The translations under genes were made by a program, and so were the position numbers. Source: Advenella sp. S44 (GTDB lineage: Bacteria > Pseudomonadota > Gammaproteobacteria > Burkholderiales > Burkholderiaceae_B). Taken from it: a DNA stretch of 64,000 bases. This document shows, one piece after another, positions 26,930 through 35,875 of the stretch. Position 1 is the stretch's first letter; each line of letters begins with the position of its first letter. The stretch covers positions 1 to 64,000 of the forward strand of contig NZ_NEXS01000001.1 in assembly GCF_002810445.1 (NCBI RefSeq), given 5' to 3'. The notes under the pieces are model-generated. The model saw only the letters and a list, made by a program, of their open reading frames with translations. It made no database searches and had not been told where the DNA came from.

Positions 26930-27216
26930 CTTGTCTGCTCCGGTATCACAAACCGCATGTTTTCCTGCAGCAGCGTGGAGCAGGCACGCACTCGCTCGCC
27001 ATTTTCCTGCAAGACCACGCAATCCTGGCAGGCCCCCATCAGGCAAAAGCCGGCGCGGGGCGAGCCGGTAAACTCGGTCAGACGCAAATGCGAATTGAGC
27101 GTAAGCAGCGCCGTCATGATCGTATCGCCGTGGCGCGCCGAGCAGGCAACACCATTGACGAAAAACGGACACCGCTTGCGGTCCTGGTCAACCAGGCGCA
27201 TGAAAAGCCCGGACAT
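26926..27216 (-). CDS. [2Fe-2S] ferredoxin-like small oxidase subunit (HcnA-like)
   Basis: The 96-residue protein contains a plant-type 2Fe-2S pattern, Cys-x4-Cys-x2-Cys (CLMGACQDC) followed by a fourth Cys in RVRACST. The N-terminal FFVNGVACSARHGDTIMTALL is typical of the small subunits found with HcnB/HcnC-type flavoproteins. It should relay electrons within the three-part oxidase. It starts 37 bp after the permease gene and its TGA overlaps the next ATG, so the transport and oxidation genes are one operon. Confidence 0.88.
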   Translation of the reverse strand: MSGLFMRLVDQDRKRCPFFVNGVACSARHGDTIMTALLTLNSHLRLTEFTGSPRAGFCLMGACQDCVVLQENGERVRACSTLLQENMRFVIPEQTR

Positions 27217-27253
27217 TACCCTACCCTTTCTGACGCTGATTCGGTGGTCATTG

Positions 27254-28045
27254 TCACTGCTTTCCGATCAAAATTTTGTCCAGACCGTATACGCGATCCA
27301 GTACAAACATGGTAATGGCCGTCAGCAGGATGATCATCGCCGATACGGCCGACAGCATCGGGTTGATGGATTCGGTCGCATACATGTACATCTTGACGGG
27401 CAGCGTAATCGTGGTGGGCGAGGTCAGGAAAACAGACATGGTCAGCTCATCGAAACTGTTGATGAACGCCAGGATCCAGCCGCCAAAGATGCCCGGCATA
27501 ATTAGGGGAAAGGTAATTCGCCGGAATACGGTCCACCGGCCGGCACCCAGCGACTCCGCAGCATGTTCGATACTTTTATCGAAACCGACCAGGGAACCGA
27601 GCACCAGCCGTATCACATACGGGGTCACAATAATCACATGACCCAGGATGAGCCACAGTAGGCTGCCGCGAACGCCGAGCATGGCGAAAAGCCGTAACAA
27701 CGCCACGCCCATGACCAGACTGGGGATCATCAATGGAGATAGAAACAGGCCATTGACTGCATGACGCAAACGAAACTGACCGCGGGCAATGGCGAAGGCG
27801 GCGGGCAGCGCCAACGCAGCGCTGATAGACGCACTGGCAAAAGCGACCCACAGACTGGTCTGGAACGCGCCAATAAAACCCGATTCATTAAAGACGGCCT
27901 TGAACCAGCGCAGCGAAAAACTGGTGGTTGGAATGGACAGCACATCTTGTGGCGTGAATGCGACCAGACACACGATGACCAGCGGCGCAAGAATGAAGAT
28001 GGTGACCAGCGCGTTGAACAGCAGCGAGAGCGGTCCGTTTTTCAT
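27254..28045 (-). CDS. ABC importer permease (PotC-like)
   Basis: The 263-residue inner-membrane protein has about six membrane segments: an N-terminal segment, a core from about 70 to 220 and a last one near the C-terminus. It carries the EAA coupling motif of binding-protein-dependent permeases (EHAAESLGAGRWTVFRRITFPLIMP). This is the PotC/PhnV-type second permease. It follows the PotB-like gene by only 3 bp and would form a heterodimeric channel with it for the substrate that the downstream oxidase uses. Confidence 0.9.
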   Translation of the reverse strand: MKNGPLSLLFNALVTIFILAPLVIVCLVAFTPQDVLSIPTTSFSLRWFKAVFNESGFIGAFQTSLWVAFASASISAALALPAAFAIARGQFRLRHAVNGLFLSPLMIPSLVMGVALLRLFAMLGVRGSLLWLILGHVIIVTPYVIRLVLGSLVGFDKSIEHAAESLGAGRWTVFRRITFPLIMPGIFGGWILAFINSFDELTMSVFLTSPTTITLPVKMYMYATESINPMLSAVSAMIILLTAITMFVLDRVYGLDKILIGKQ

Positions 28046-28048
28046 TGC

Positions 28049-28927
28049 TTACCCCAGACTGCGCTTATAGGAGCGCTCAAGAATTTGATTGTAGGACATC
28101 ATGATGATCAGGTTCATAATGAGCAGCATCATGGCCAGCGCCGCCCCCATGGGCCAGTTCAGATCAATCATGAACTGCTCATAGATGCTGTTGGAGACCA
28201 TGCGCGAGCGGCCTCCGCCCAGCAAAACAGGAATGGCAAACGCGCTTGTGGAAAGGCCGAACACGATCAGACTGCCCGATAGAATGCCGGGGGTCGCTTG
28301 CGGCAGAATGACCCGTTTGATGGTCTGCCATTTGGAGGCGTTCAGCGAATACGCCGCCTTGATGGTTTGCGGATCAATTTTATTGAGCGAAGTCCACACC
28401 GGAATGATCATGAAAGGCAACATGACATGCACCAGGCCAATCACTACGGCAGACGAGGTATACAGCAATGAACCCAGTCCCATCATCTGGGTCAGCTTGC
28501 CGATGGGCGACATCGGGTTGAGCAGCATGCTCCAACCGAACGCCCGTACGACAAGTGAAATAAGCAGCGGCGACAGAATGACAAGCAGGAACACAGAGTT
28601 CCACGGCGCTTTCATGCGACTCAGGATATACGACTCCGGCACTCCGATCAGTACACAAATGATCGTCACCAGGCCCGATATCCACAAGGTGCGCCAGAAG
28701 ACGGTCAGCGTATAGTTACTGGTGAATATTTCAATATACTGATCCAGCGTCCAGCCCGCCTGCACGCCCAGGTCATAATCGTAAGGCCTCAAGGAAAGCA
28801 CGATGGTAAGCACCAGCGGCACGATCAGCAAACCAATGAACAGCAGGGTTAGCGGCATGGCGCCAAGAAAGCTCATGCGCGGCTTGCGGGCCGGCGCGGC
28901 AATAGTGTCCGGTCGGCTCATGATCAC
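28049..28927 (-). CDS. ABC importer permease (PotB-like)
   Basis: The 292-residue protein has a cytoplasmic N-terminal tail, about six membrane segments and the coupling motif KAAYSLNASKWQTIKRVILPQATPG around 190-215. It is the PotB-type partner of the following permease. Its ATG overlaps the stop of the ATPase gene by four bases. In ABC importers of this class the pair carries polyamines, opines, aminophosphonates or similar cations; the downstream oxidase points to an amine-containing compound. Confidence 0.9.
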   Translation of the reverse strand: MIMSRPDTIAAPARKPRMSFLGAMPLTLLFIGLLIVPLVLTIVLSLRPYDYDLGVQAGWTLDQYIEIFTSNYTLTVFWRTLWISGLVTIICVLIGVPESYILSRMKAPWNSVFLLVILSPLLISLVVRAFGWSMLLNPMSPIGKLTQMMGLGSLLYTSSAVVIGLVHVMLPFMIIPVWTSLNKIDPQTIKAAYSLNASKWQTIKRVILPQATPGILSGSLIVFGLSTSAFAIPVLLGGGRSRMVSNSIYEQFMIDLNWPMGAALAMMLLIMNLIIMMSYNQILERSYKRSLG

Positions 28928-30003
28928 GAGTCCCCGACAGATTCTGCAGCCAGCACTTTGAGCGCGCCTTCGTGCCAGTCCAGGCTCACGTTTTCGCCAA
29001 TTTTATAAACCGGCTCATGGTTGTTGATGACAGAAACAATAACCAGTCCAAAAGCCGCCTGGACTTCGTACATCCACATATTGCCAAGAAAGAAACTGTT
29101 CTTTATCGAACCGGCGAACCGTCCCTGGCCTTGCGGGCGAATCACTATTTTTTCAGGACGTACGCAAACCAGCGCCTCGTGTGCGCCGTCACTTGCCGCC
29201 AAGTCCGTCTCGGCTGCCAGCGTAATGCGGTGACCGTCCAAATCGAACTGGCGGCCCTGCGCAGTGGTGGTCAGCGTGACAGCAAAGGCGTTGGTCTTGC
29301 CCACAAACCGGGATATAAAAGGGGTGGCCGGATTCTCATACATGGCGTAAGGCTCATCAATTTGTATGACTTTGCCTTCGCGCATGACAACCACGCGATC
29401 GCTTACCGACAGCGCTTCAGCCTGATCGTGTGTCACCATGATGGTGGTGGTGCCCGCCTGCTGCTGAATCCGGCGTAATTCGAACTGCATCTCTTCACGC
29501 AGATTGGCGTCCAGATTCGATAACGGCTCGTCCAGCAAGAGTACGGGCGGCTGTATTACCAGGGCACGAGCCAGGGCGACGCGCTGACGCTGGCCGCCCG
29601 ACAACTCGCGTGGATAGCGTTGAGCAAATTTTTCCAATTGCGCCATGGCAAGCGCACTTTTTACCCGTGTGGCGATTTCGCTGCCGGGCACTTTGCGCAT
29701 TTCCAGCCCAAAGGCCACGTTTTTTTCCACCGTCATATGCGGAAAAAGGGCGTATGTCTGAAATACGATGCCCAGCCCTCTTTCATTGGGCTTTGCAAAT
29801 GTGATGTCTTTGCCATCCAGAATGATGCTGCCCGCCGTTACATCAACGAATCCGGCAATCATTTGCAAGGTGGTGGTTTTGCCACAGCCGGAAGGGCCAA
29901 GCAGCGACACAAACTCGCCTTTATCGACATCAAGAGACAGTTTATCGACAGCAGTTATGTCCGCAAACGTTTTGGTCAGGCCATGCAACTGCAAAAAAGA
30001 CAT
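28924..30003 (-). CDS. ABC importer ATPase (PotA-like)
   Basis: The 359-residue protein has Walker A GPSGCGKTT (near residue 36), a Q-loop, the signature LSGGQRQRVALARAL, Walker B LLLDEPLSNLD and the switch His in TIMVTHDQ. A C-terminal TOBE-like beta domain (about 270-355) is present, as in PotA/FbpC/MalK-type ATPases. It is the first gene of the seven-gene minus-strand operon. Its promoter should lie in the 290 bp gap shared with the divergent IclR gene. Confidence 0.92.
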   Translation of the reverse strand: MSFLQLHGLTKTFADITAVDKLSLDVDKGEFVSLLGPSGCGKTTTLQMIAGFVDVTAGSIILDGKDITFAKPNERGLGIVFQTYALFPHMTVEKNVAFGLEMRKVPGSEIATRVKSALAMAQLEKFAQRYPRELSGGQRQRVALARALVIQPPVLLLDEPLSNLDANLREEMQFELRRIQQQAGTTTIMVTHDQAEALSVSDRVVVMREGKVIQIDEPYAMYENPATPFISRFVGKTNAFAVTLTTTAQGRQFDLDGHRITLAAETDLAASDGAHEALVCVRPEKIVIRPQGQGRFAGSIKNSFFLGNMWMYEVQAAFGLVIVSVINNHEPVYKIGENVSLDWHEGALKVLAAESVGDS

Positions 30004-30293
30004 ACGTCCTCACTTCGTTCATATTGGGTAGTGTTCCGCCGGCTGCAGCTGTTTAAGAAGCATCCAGACCAATGAATGGATACGGCAGCAACAAGCGCGG
30101 AATGGAAATGACAACTGCCATGCTGGTTATGGCATTGTTTATGACAGCTGTGTTCAAGCCCGCTTATTGTCCCTTGCATGAGCTGATTTATATATTGGTA
30201 TTTCTACTAATAAAATTATTTTGATTTATATTTCAATATTCGGAAAATTAGATGTAATATTAAATAATTAATTTCATTAAACAGAATAACAGT
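30004..30293. promoter_or_regulatory. Divergent regulatory region between Pot-like operon and iclR
   Basis: The 290 bp gap is strongly A+T-rich from about 30180 to 30293. An imperfect inverted repeat, TATTGGTA (30193-30200) and TACTAATA (30205-30212), matches in seven of eight positions with a 4-base centre. It is a candidate site for the IclR regulator or for the operon promoter. No promoter hexamers could be assigned with confidence. Confidence 0.4.
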
Positions 30294-31112
30294 ATGGAAC
30301 AGCAATCATCAGGCACACAAGGCGTGCTTACCAAGGGCTTGGGTATTTTGCGCTTACTTAGCGAGGCGGGCCCGCAAGGGCTGCGCGTGACCGACATTGC
30401 CCGCCAGCTTGAATTGTCGCAGGCAACGGTACATCGTCTTCTGCAAACGCTTATTGCCGAAGGCTTCGTGTTGCAGCGACAGGGAAGCAAATCTTATGCA
30501 CTCACGCTGGCGTTGTTTTCACTGGTAGCCCGAGCGCACCATCAGGAATCTGCGTTACGCACCATCTGCCGCAGTTCCATTCTCAGGATCGTGGGCACCT
30601 TGCAGGACTCTGCGTTTGTGCTTTTGCGCGACCGCTACGATGTCGTGTGCATTGATAAAATGGAAGGCAGCTATATCACACAGTCCCTGACCGGTGGGAT
30701 CGGCGGGCGTATCCCCATCGGGCTGGGTCAGGGAAGCATAGCCATTCTCGCGGCCCTGCCTGAAAGTGAACAAAATGCCATTCTGGCCTTTAACATCCCA
30801 AGGTTTTACCAGGAAGACGGGATTGACGAACCGCAGCTGCGCGCCAGAATCAGACAAGCGCAGCAAGATGGTTATGTGCTCAATACCGGTCCTGGCAAAC
30901 TGACGGGGATTGGCGGTATTGCCGTTGCGTTTACCGATACCGCCGGCTATCCGGTGGGCGCAATCGGCCTGAGCGTACTCACCGAGAGACTGACCCAGGA
31001 TCGTCTGCCCTTCATTGTTGATATTTTGCAGCGAGAAGCGGCCGCAATCAGCAGCAATCTGAGCCCCTTTGATCCTGCACTTGGCAGTCCGCACATGGCG
31101 TTGTCGAACTAA
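30294..31112 (+). CDS. IclR-family transcriptional regulator
   Basis: The 272-residue protein has an N-terminal winged helix-turn-helix (about 14-62, with VTDIARQLELSQATVHRLLQTLIAEGFV) and a C-terminal IclR effector-binding domain of GAF type (about 85-260, with IPIGLGQGSIAILAALPE and GIGGIAVAFTDTAGYPVGAIGLS). It is divergent from the seven-gene uptake and oxidation operon, the arrangement usual for a local regulator, so control of that operon and perhaps of the PuuB-like gene is inferred. The effector is unknown. Confidence 0.9.
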   Translation: MEQQSSGTQGVLTKGLGILRLLSEAGPQGLRVTDIARQLELSQATVHRLLQTLIAEGFVLQRQGSKSYALTLALFSLVARAHHQESALRTICRSSILRIVGTLQDSAFVLLRDRYDVVCIDKMEGSYITQSLTGGIGGRIPIGLGQGSIAILAALPESEQNAILAFNIPRFYQEDGIDEPQLRARIRQAQQDGYVLNTGPGKLTGIGGIAVAFTDTAGYPVGAIGLSVLTERLTQDRLPFIVDILQREAAAISSNLSPFDPALGSPHMALSN

Positions 31113-31129
31113 TTTCTCGTACTCGTAAT

Positions 31130-31144
31130 GCGCATCCGATGCGC
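31130..31144. terminator. Short hairpin between convergent iclR and puuB-like genes
   Basis: GCGCAT (31130-31135) and ATGCGC (31139-31144) form a compact stem with a 3-base loop, 17 bp after the iclR stop, followed by GTATTTCAT on the plus strand. The flanking AAT/ATT can extend it with mismatches. It is a plausible but weak terminator for the plus-strand gene. Confidence 0.35.
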
Positions 31145-31196
31145 GTATTTCATAGTGCCAAGCACCCTGCCGACAGGCGCACGGCGCATTGGCTTG

Positions 31197-32504
31197 TCAG
31201 CGTTCGGCGCTGGCCCGGATCCCCTGGTAGAAAATCGCGCTTTTGACCCCCAATGCCCGCAGCGGTTCGGGAGGCAGCCACGAGGGCCCGCCCAGGCTTA
31301 ATACGGCATCCAGTTCATCAGACTTGCGGTTTAGCATAAGCTCGGCCAGCAGGCGACCGTTTACCGTTCCGCGCAGCACACCCGATCCGTTGCATCCCAG
31401 GGAACCAAAGATCCCGTCGGCCAGTTTGCCGAAAAAGATCCCGCCATTGCGCGTCAGCGCTGTCGTGCCGCCCCAGACGAACTCGAATTCATGAGATGCC
31501 ATCTGGGGAAAGCGCCTTTTATAGTAATTCGTCAGCATCGTGGTATAAGCGGTTGCACTGCGCTCGGACTCGTAGGAGTAAGCGCTACGCACCATGAATC
31601 GGTTGCCCGAAATCTTGCGCAACGTCGTGCCAAGGCGGTGAGCCGGCAGCAAACCCCATTGCGGGGCGGGCCCCAGCGCTGCGGCCTGCTCATCCGAGAG
31701 TGCCGGGGTCAGCCCTGCGTAGGTGTAAATCGCAATCAGACGGTCTTTCAGGAACCCCAGTTTGCGGGCAAATGCGTTATTGGCAAGCACCAGCTGCCCG
31801 GCTGAGAAATCGCCCTTGCTGGTCGACACGGTAAAGCGCCCCGCTACACCGGAAATCCGCTGCGCGAACGTTTCCTCCAGCAGCGAGACATTGTTTGGCA
31901 TTGTGTCGGCCAGGCCCCGATGCATGGCAGCAGGCTGAACGAAAACGTTATTGGTCGTGTAGTAACCAAAATCGTAATATCGCGTCCCCAGTCGCTGTGC
32001 CAGTTGGTCCTGGTCCAGGATTTCGCTATCGATGCCCAGTCGGGCGTTTTTTTCAATGCCCGATAGCAACGACGCCCTGCCTGCAGGCGTGGCCGACGCA
32101 TTATATTTACCGCTATGCTCGTCCCAGTCGCAATCAATATTATTCTGTTGCAAAGTGCGCTTGAGCCACTGCAACCCTTGTTCATAAACCCGGATTTGCA
32201 TGCGTCCCAGCAGATCATCCCGTGCCGGGTCCTTCACGATGCCGGACCGGGGAAAGGTCGACATGAAGCCCGAATTGCGGCTGGATGAGCCCTCGCCGAC
32301 AATGCTGCCTTCCAGAATGAGTACAGTTTTGTCGGGCGCCAGTTCTGCGAGCCGGCGCGCCGCCGACAGCCCGGTAAAACCGGCGCCGATCACAATAAAG
32401 TCGAAGGCACGCGGGCCTTGTGGTTCGGTAATGGGCGTGCGCGCGGGCAGCAGGGCGTTCCAGCCGGAACGGCTGGTATAGTGGGGTAAATAGGGATTTT
32501 TCAC
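31197..32504 (-). CDS. FAD-dependent amine oxidase (PuuB/OrdL-like)
   Basis: The 435-residue flavoprotein has a DAO-type FAD motif (FIVIGAGFTGLSAARRLAEL) preceded by the ~35-residue N-terminal extension typical of PuuB, then EGSSSRNSGFMSTFPRSG and a C-terminal FGSLGCNGSGVLRGTVNGRLLAELML. PuuB oxidises gamma-glutamylputrescine, but relatives act on many secondary amines and amino acids. It stands alone, convergent with iclR and close to the Pot-like operon, so a second oxidation step on a related amine is plausible. No other puu gene is present. Confidence 0.8.
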   Translation of the reverse strand: MKNPYLPHYTSRSGWNALLPARTPITEPQGPRAFDFIVIGAGFTGLSAARRLAELAPDKTVLILEGSIVGEGSSSRNSGFMSTFPRSGIVKDPARDDLLGRMQIRVYEQGLQWLKRTLQQNNIDCDWDEHSGKYNASATPAGRASLLSGIEKNARLGIDSEILDQDQLAQRLGTRYYDFGYYTTNNVFVQPAAMHRGLADTMPNNVSLLEETFAQRISGVAGRFTVSTSKGDFSAGQLVLANNAFARKLGFLKDRLIAIYTYAGLTPALSDEQAAALGPAPQWGLLPAHRLGTTLRKISGNRFMVRSAYSYESERSATAYTTMLTNYYKRRFPQMASHEFEFVWGGTTALTRNGGIFFGKLADGIFGSLGCNGSGVLRGTVNGRLLAELMLNRKSDELDAVLSLGGPSWLPPEPLRALGVKSAIFYQGIRASAER

Positions 32505-32721
32505 GCGTATCGACTTCAGGACAGTAGAACCAAATAGTTTTCCATCATAAGTGGCCGGCCATAATTTTCAATTGTTTTGTCGCTTCGGCACCAAAACGGG
32601 GGCAAATGTGTAATCTATCCGCAACATGACACCACGTGTATTGCTCACCTAATGACACTTACAACACTTATGACATCTGGAATACCGGATGCCTGGCATG
32701 TAACGTGCCCATCGTTACGAT

Positions 32722-33183
32722 TTATTTGATGGCAATATATATGCTGACTTCAATCTCGGTTTCCACGCGTCCGCGGTACACTTCGAAATCGGTAGTATAG
32801 GCGCGCTCTTGCGGCGTATCGTCATGCTTGAAATAATCGCAGATATCCAGCCACACACGGATCACCGTTTCGGGCATTTTTCCCTTGCCGCTAAAGACCA
32901 GGTACTTTCCCGCAGGAATCGTGACCTCGACTAGATCCAGCGTGCATTTTTCCGGTTTCTGGTCGGCCCCTGCCGTAACGGTATACGGACCATCCTGATC
33001 TGATTCGTATCCCGCATAAACGCCATAAACGGGTGCATCTGCGGGCAATTCTGGCACAAGTTCCGTATGCACATCATGCCAGAGCAGCGGCAGCCGTGCC
33101 GTCTTTAATGTTTGTTCATCGGCATTACTGGTGCGCGTCTGAACGCCAAAAACGGGGAACGACGGCAGATTAACGGCTTGCAT
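32722..33183 (-). CDS. GyrI-like/AraC effector-binding domain protein
   Basis: The 153 residues look like a single GyrI-like small-molecule-binding domain: PVYGVYAGYESDQDGPYTVTAG in the middle, the IPAGKYLVFSGKG segment typical of the family, and C-terminal FEVYRGR-x-ETEIEVSIYIAIK. No DNA-binding region is present. Stand-alone proteins of this type bind or hydrolyse small molecules, or inhibit gyrase in the case of SbmC, but the role here is unknown. Pmp3 lies 54 bp upstream on the same strand. Confidence 0.75.
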   Translation of the reverse strand: MQAVNLPSFPVFGVQTRTSNADEQTLKTARLPLLWHDVHTELVPELPADAPVYGVYAGYESDQDGPYTVTAGADQKPEKCTLDLVEVTIPAGKYLVFSGKGKMPETVIRVWLDICDYFKHDDTPQERAYTTDFEVYRGRVETEIEVSIYIAIK

Positions 33184-33200
33184 AGTTTGCCTTTTGCAAT

Positions 33201-33226
33201 GCCATGTAACGGCTGTGCGACATGGC
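33201..33226 (-). terminator. Hairpin between pmp3 and GyrI-like gene
   Basis: GCCATGT (33201-33207) and ACATGGC (33220-33226) are perfect 7 bp arms around a 12-base loop, just after the pmp3 stop on the minus strand and before the GyrI-like gene. No U-tract follows, so a stability or partial-termination role is as likely as true termination. Confidence 0.3.
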
Positions 33227-33237
33227 GTGGTTTCGGT

Positions 33238-33426
33238 TTATAGTTGGCGCGACGCTGCTATTTTTTTATCAGTGTTGTATTGGCTCAGTGCATAGACCGC
33301 CCACAAGGCGGCGGGAAGCCAGCCGATCAGCGTGATCTGCAAAATCAGGCAGATAATGCCGGCAATGGGGCGGCCAATAGTAAAGAACACAATGAAGGGC
33401 AGAAAAATGGCCAGTAGTAATCTCAT
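33238..33426 (-). CDS. Pmp3/YqaE-family small membrane protein
   Basis: The 62-residue protein is almost wholly two hydrophobic helices (about 2-20 and 25-48) with the family's FLPFIVFFTIGRPIAGIICLILQITLIGWLPAALWA-type pattern (positions about 8-43). Pmp3/YqaE proteins are small inner-membrane proteins linked to membrane potential and salt or envelope stress. The start ATG at 33426 is the only sensible one. The gene is complete and of normal length. Confidence 0.85.
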   Translation of the reverse strand: MRLLLAIFLPFIVFFTIGRPIAGIICLILQITLIGWLPAALWAVYALSQYNTDKKIAASRQL

Positions 33427-33637
33427 GAAAAATCCCGTAATACGATGCAGTTTTTATGGCGAGATATAACGTCGCAGATGACGACGAATCGCGTAATATC
33501 ACGGATATATTATAGCGCTGCTCAACCGGCTTGACTGGCCAACAGCGCACCTGGCACAGTTGAAGCATTCGGCCGGATCTACACTATTGCATTCTGCTGT
33601 TGCCCCGCCCTTCGCTTTATTCATATAAGGATCGCGT

Positions 33638-34177
33638 ATGTCACCACAGGATATTCTTGACTTCTGGTTTGTTGAAACTCCTTCTCAGCACTGGTTTACC
33701 AGCGATCCGGCATTTGACGAAACCATTCGCGAGCGCTTTTCCGAGATATGGCAGCAGGCAGCTCGTGGTGAACTAAGCGGATGGCGCGGCGCCATTCGCG
33801 GACGTCTGGCAGAAATTATTGTACTGGACCAGTTTTCCCGAAACATCGGCCGTGGCACGCCCGTCGCTTTTGCCCAGGATCCCATGGCTCTGGTTCTGGC
33901 CCAGGAAGCCACGCGCACCAGCGAATTTGCTGACCTGACCCAGCAGGAGAACAATTTTCTGCTGATGCCCATGATGCACTCGGAGTCGACTATTATTCAT
34001 CAGGCGGCCGAATGCCTGTTTCGCAAATATGGCTCTGATGAGTCGTACCAATTCGAGCTCAAGCACAAGGCCATTATCGACGCCTTCGGTCGTTACCCTC
34101 ATCGCAACGAGATTCTGGGCCGTGCCTCTACGCCCGAGGAAATTGCCTTCCTGAAGCAGCCCGGCTCATCCTTCTGA
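33638..34177 (+). CDS. DUF924 family protein
   Basis: The 179 residues match the DUF924 family: it starts DILDFWFVETPSQHWFTSDPAFDETIRERF, has IVLDQFSRNIGRGTP in the middle and ends with FGRYPHRNEILGRASTPEEIAFL. The family is predicted to be all-helical and TPR-like, and has no established biochemical role. An AAGGA ribosome site is six bases before the ATG. It stands alone, with 348 bp to the next gene. Confidence 0.85.
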   Translation: MSPQDILDFWFVETPSQHWFTSDPAFDETIRERFSEIWQQAARGELSGWRGAIRGRLAEIIVLDQFSRNIGRGTPVAFAQDPMALVLAQEATRTSEFADLTQQENNFLLMPMMHSESTIIHQAAECLFRKYGSDESYQFELKHKAIIDAFGRYPHRNEILGRASTPEEIAFLKQPGSSF

Positions 34178-34525
34178 CGAGGGCCGGCCTTTACCGGTTC
34201 TTAATCGCGCTTGACTGCCATCGCTGGCCGGCCCGCCTGCCTCGGCATGGTTGCCGGCGTTGCTGCTCTCATGAAATAAAAAACGTCAAGGCTTACGCCG
34301 CACTGAATTTTCCGAAGATTCACAACAGAATCAGGCGGTTTGCGGTTTGGTTTTCAGAAAATATTTGACCGTGATTTTTTCTGTGATTATCATTAATTGA
34401 CCAAGCAAATATTGCTTACCCAATCAAATATCTCAATGGATCCGGTTCACTCGGAGATGGGCTTTGCCGCAGGTATTGCCCAATCCCCTTGTTTTTCTGG
34501 CTGATCTTCACGGTTGTCAACTTTC
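34178..34525 (+). promoter_or_regulatory. emrAB upstream region with inverted repeat and Fur-like stretch
   Basis: The 348 bp gap precedes the efflux pair. A perfect inverted repeat, AAGCAA (34403-34408) and TTGCTT (34412-34417) around ATA, lies about 110 bp before the start codon and could be an operator. Just upstream, TGATTATCATTA (34384-34395) matches the core of Fur boxes, while the outer half does not. No regulator gene is adjacent. No coding frame was found in the gap. Confidence 0.4.
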
Positions 34526-35875
34526 ATGAGCTCCAATCCAAGTACATCGACGGCCACCGCCGGCGCGCCGTCCGCCGTTCCCGTCTCTTCTGGTAAACCG
34601 CCCAAAGATAAGCAAAAGAACAAGCCCGCACGCACCAGGCGCAGTTTTCTGTTCAGGCTGCTGTTTCTGGCAATCGTGCTTATTGCCATTATTGCAGGCG
34701 TCATGTATTACCTGCATGGTCGCTGGTATGAGAGCACTGATGACGCCTATGTCCAGGGCAATATTATTCAGATCACGCCGCAAGTGCAGGGAACCGTCGT
34801 GGGCATTTTTGCCGACGACGGAGACTTTGTTCATGCCGGCGATACGCTGATCCGTCTGGACCACACGGAAGCCGAAGTTGCGCTGAACGCGGCCAAGGCG
34901 ACATTGGCCAAAACCGTACGCGAAGTGCGCAGTCTGTACAGCCAGGCCAGCGGCGCCAAGGCCAATTCAGGTGCCCAGCAGGCGCTGGTGCAAGCCCAGG
35001 AATCGGCGGTCAAGGGTGCTAAAACAGCACTGGAAAAGGCCAGGGCCGACTACAACCGTAGGCAGAAACTGGTCAAATCCGGCGCCATTTCCCAGGAGGA
35101 AAGCGCACATGCCAGGGATGTCTTTCTGCAGGCACAAAGCCAGTATCAGTCATCTATCAGCCAACTGGAAGCGACCCGCAGCCAGTTGACGGCATCCCAG
35201 CAGAACGCCGAAGTTAGCAATGCCCTCGTCGCCGGTACGCTGATTAACCAGCATCCCGATATCCTGGTTGCCGAATCCCGATTGAAGGCAGCCTATCTGG
35301 ACTTTGTTCGCAGCACCATCACGGCGCCGACCGATGGCTATGTGGCAAAACGCGCCGCACAAGTCGGCCAGCGCGTGTCGGCAGGCAGCGCACTGATGGC
35401 CGTGGTGCCACTGAAAAACGCCTGGGTCTACGCCAACTTCAAAGAAACACAAATGAAAAACATGCGTATCGGCCAGCCTGTGTCGGTTACCTCTGACCTT
35501 TATGGTGACGATGTGGTGTATGACGGCGTCATCAGCAGTCTGGGCATCGGCACCGGCAGCGCCTTCGCCCTTTTGCCGGCCCAGAATGCCACCGGCAACT
35601 GGATCAAGATTGTGCAGCGGATTCCGGTGCGCGTAGAGTTTGCCAAGCCCGAGCAATTGCAAAAGCATCCGTTGCGCATTGGCATGTCAATGTTTGTCCA
35701 AGCCGATCTGCACAACACCGATGGCGCCGTGCTGGCCAGCGGCGTCAACCCGAACAGCAAGTTGCTGACGACGATTTACGACCAGCAGGTAGCTGCGGCG
35801 GACCGGTTAATTTCGGACATTGTGCAGCAGAATCTGCTCAGCAACGATACAGACAATATAAGCGCTGATGAGTAA
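34526..35875 (+). CDS. emrA: HlyD/EmrA-type efflux periplasmic adaptor
   Basis: The protein of about 449 residues has a Pro/Ser/Lys-rich cytoplasmic N-terminus, one membrane segment (about 41-63), a biotinyl-lipoyl-like half (TDDAYVQGNIIQITPQVQGTV), a long coiled-coil hairpin (about 115-230, Ala/Gln-rich) and the second half (STITAPTDGYVAKRAAQVGQRV). EmrA links an inner-membrane MFS pump to an outer-membrane TolC-like channel, which is not encoded here. An in-frame TTG lies four codons upstream; the ATG at 34526 is preferred. Its last eight bases overlap emrB. Confidence 0.88.
   Translation: MSSNPSTSTATAGAPSAVPVSSGKPPKDKQKNKPARTRRSFLFRLLFLAIVLIAIIAGVMYYLHGRWYESTDDAYVQGNIIQITPQVQGTVVGIFADDGDFVHAGDTLIRLDHTEAEVALNAAKATLAKTVREVRSLYSQASGAKANSGAQQALVQAQESAVKGAKTALEKARADYNRRQKLVKSGAISQEESAHARDVFLQAQSQYQSSISQLEATRSQLTASQQNAEVSNALVAGTLINQHPDILVAESRLKAAYLDFVRSTITAPTDGYVAKRAAQVGQRVSAGSALMAVVPLKNAWVYANFKETQMKNMRIGQPVSVTSDLYGDDVVYDGVISSLGIGTGSAFALLPAQNATGNWIKIVQRIPVRVEFAKPEQLQKHPLRIGMSMFVQADLHNTDGAVLASGVNPNSKLLTTIYDQQVAAADRLISDIVQQNLLSNDTDNISADE

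Noticed and set aside
26930-27172. N-terminal extension of the FAD/NAD oxidoreductase frame by about 81 codons
   Set aside because: It overlaps the ferredoxin-like gene in another frame. The ATGA overlap at 26926-26929 gives a natural start with the FAD motif at the N-terminus.
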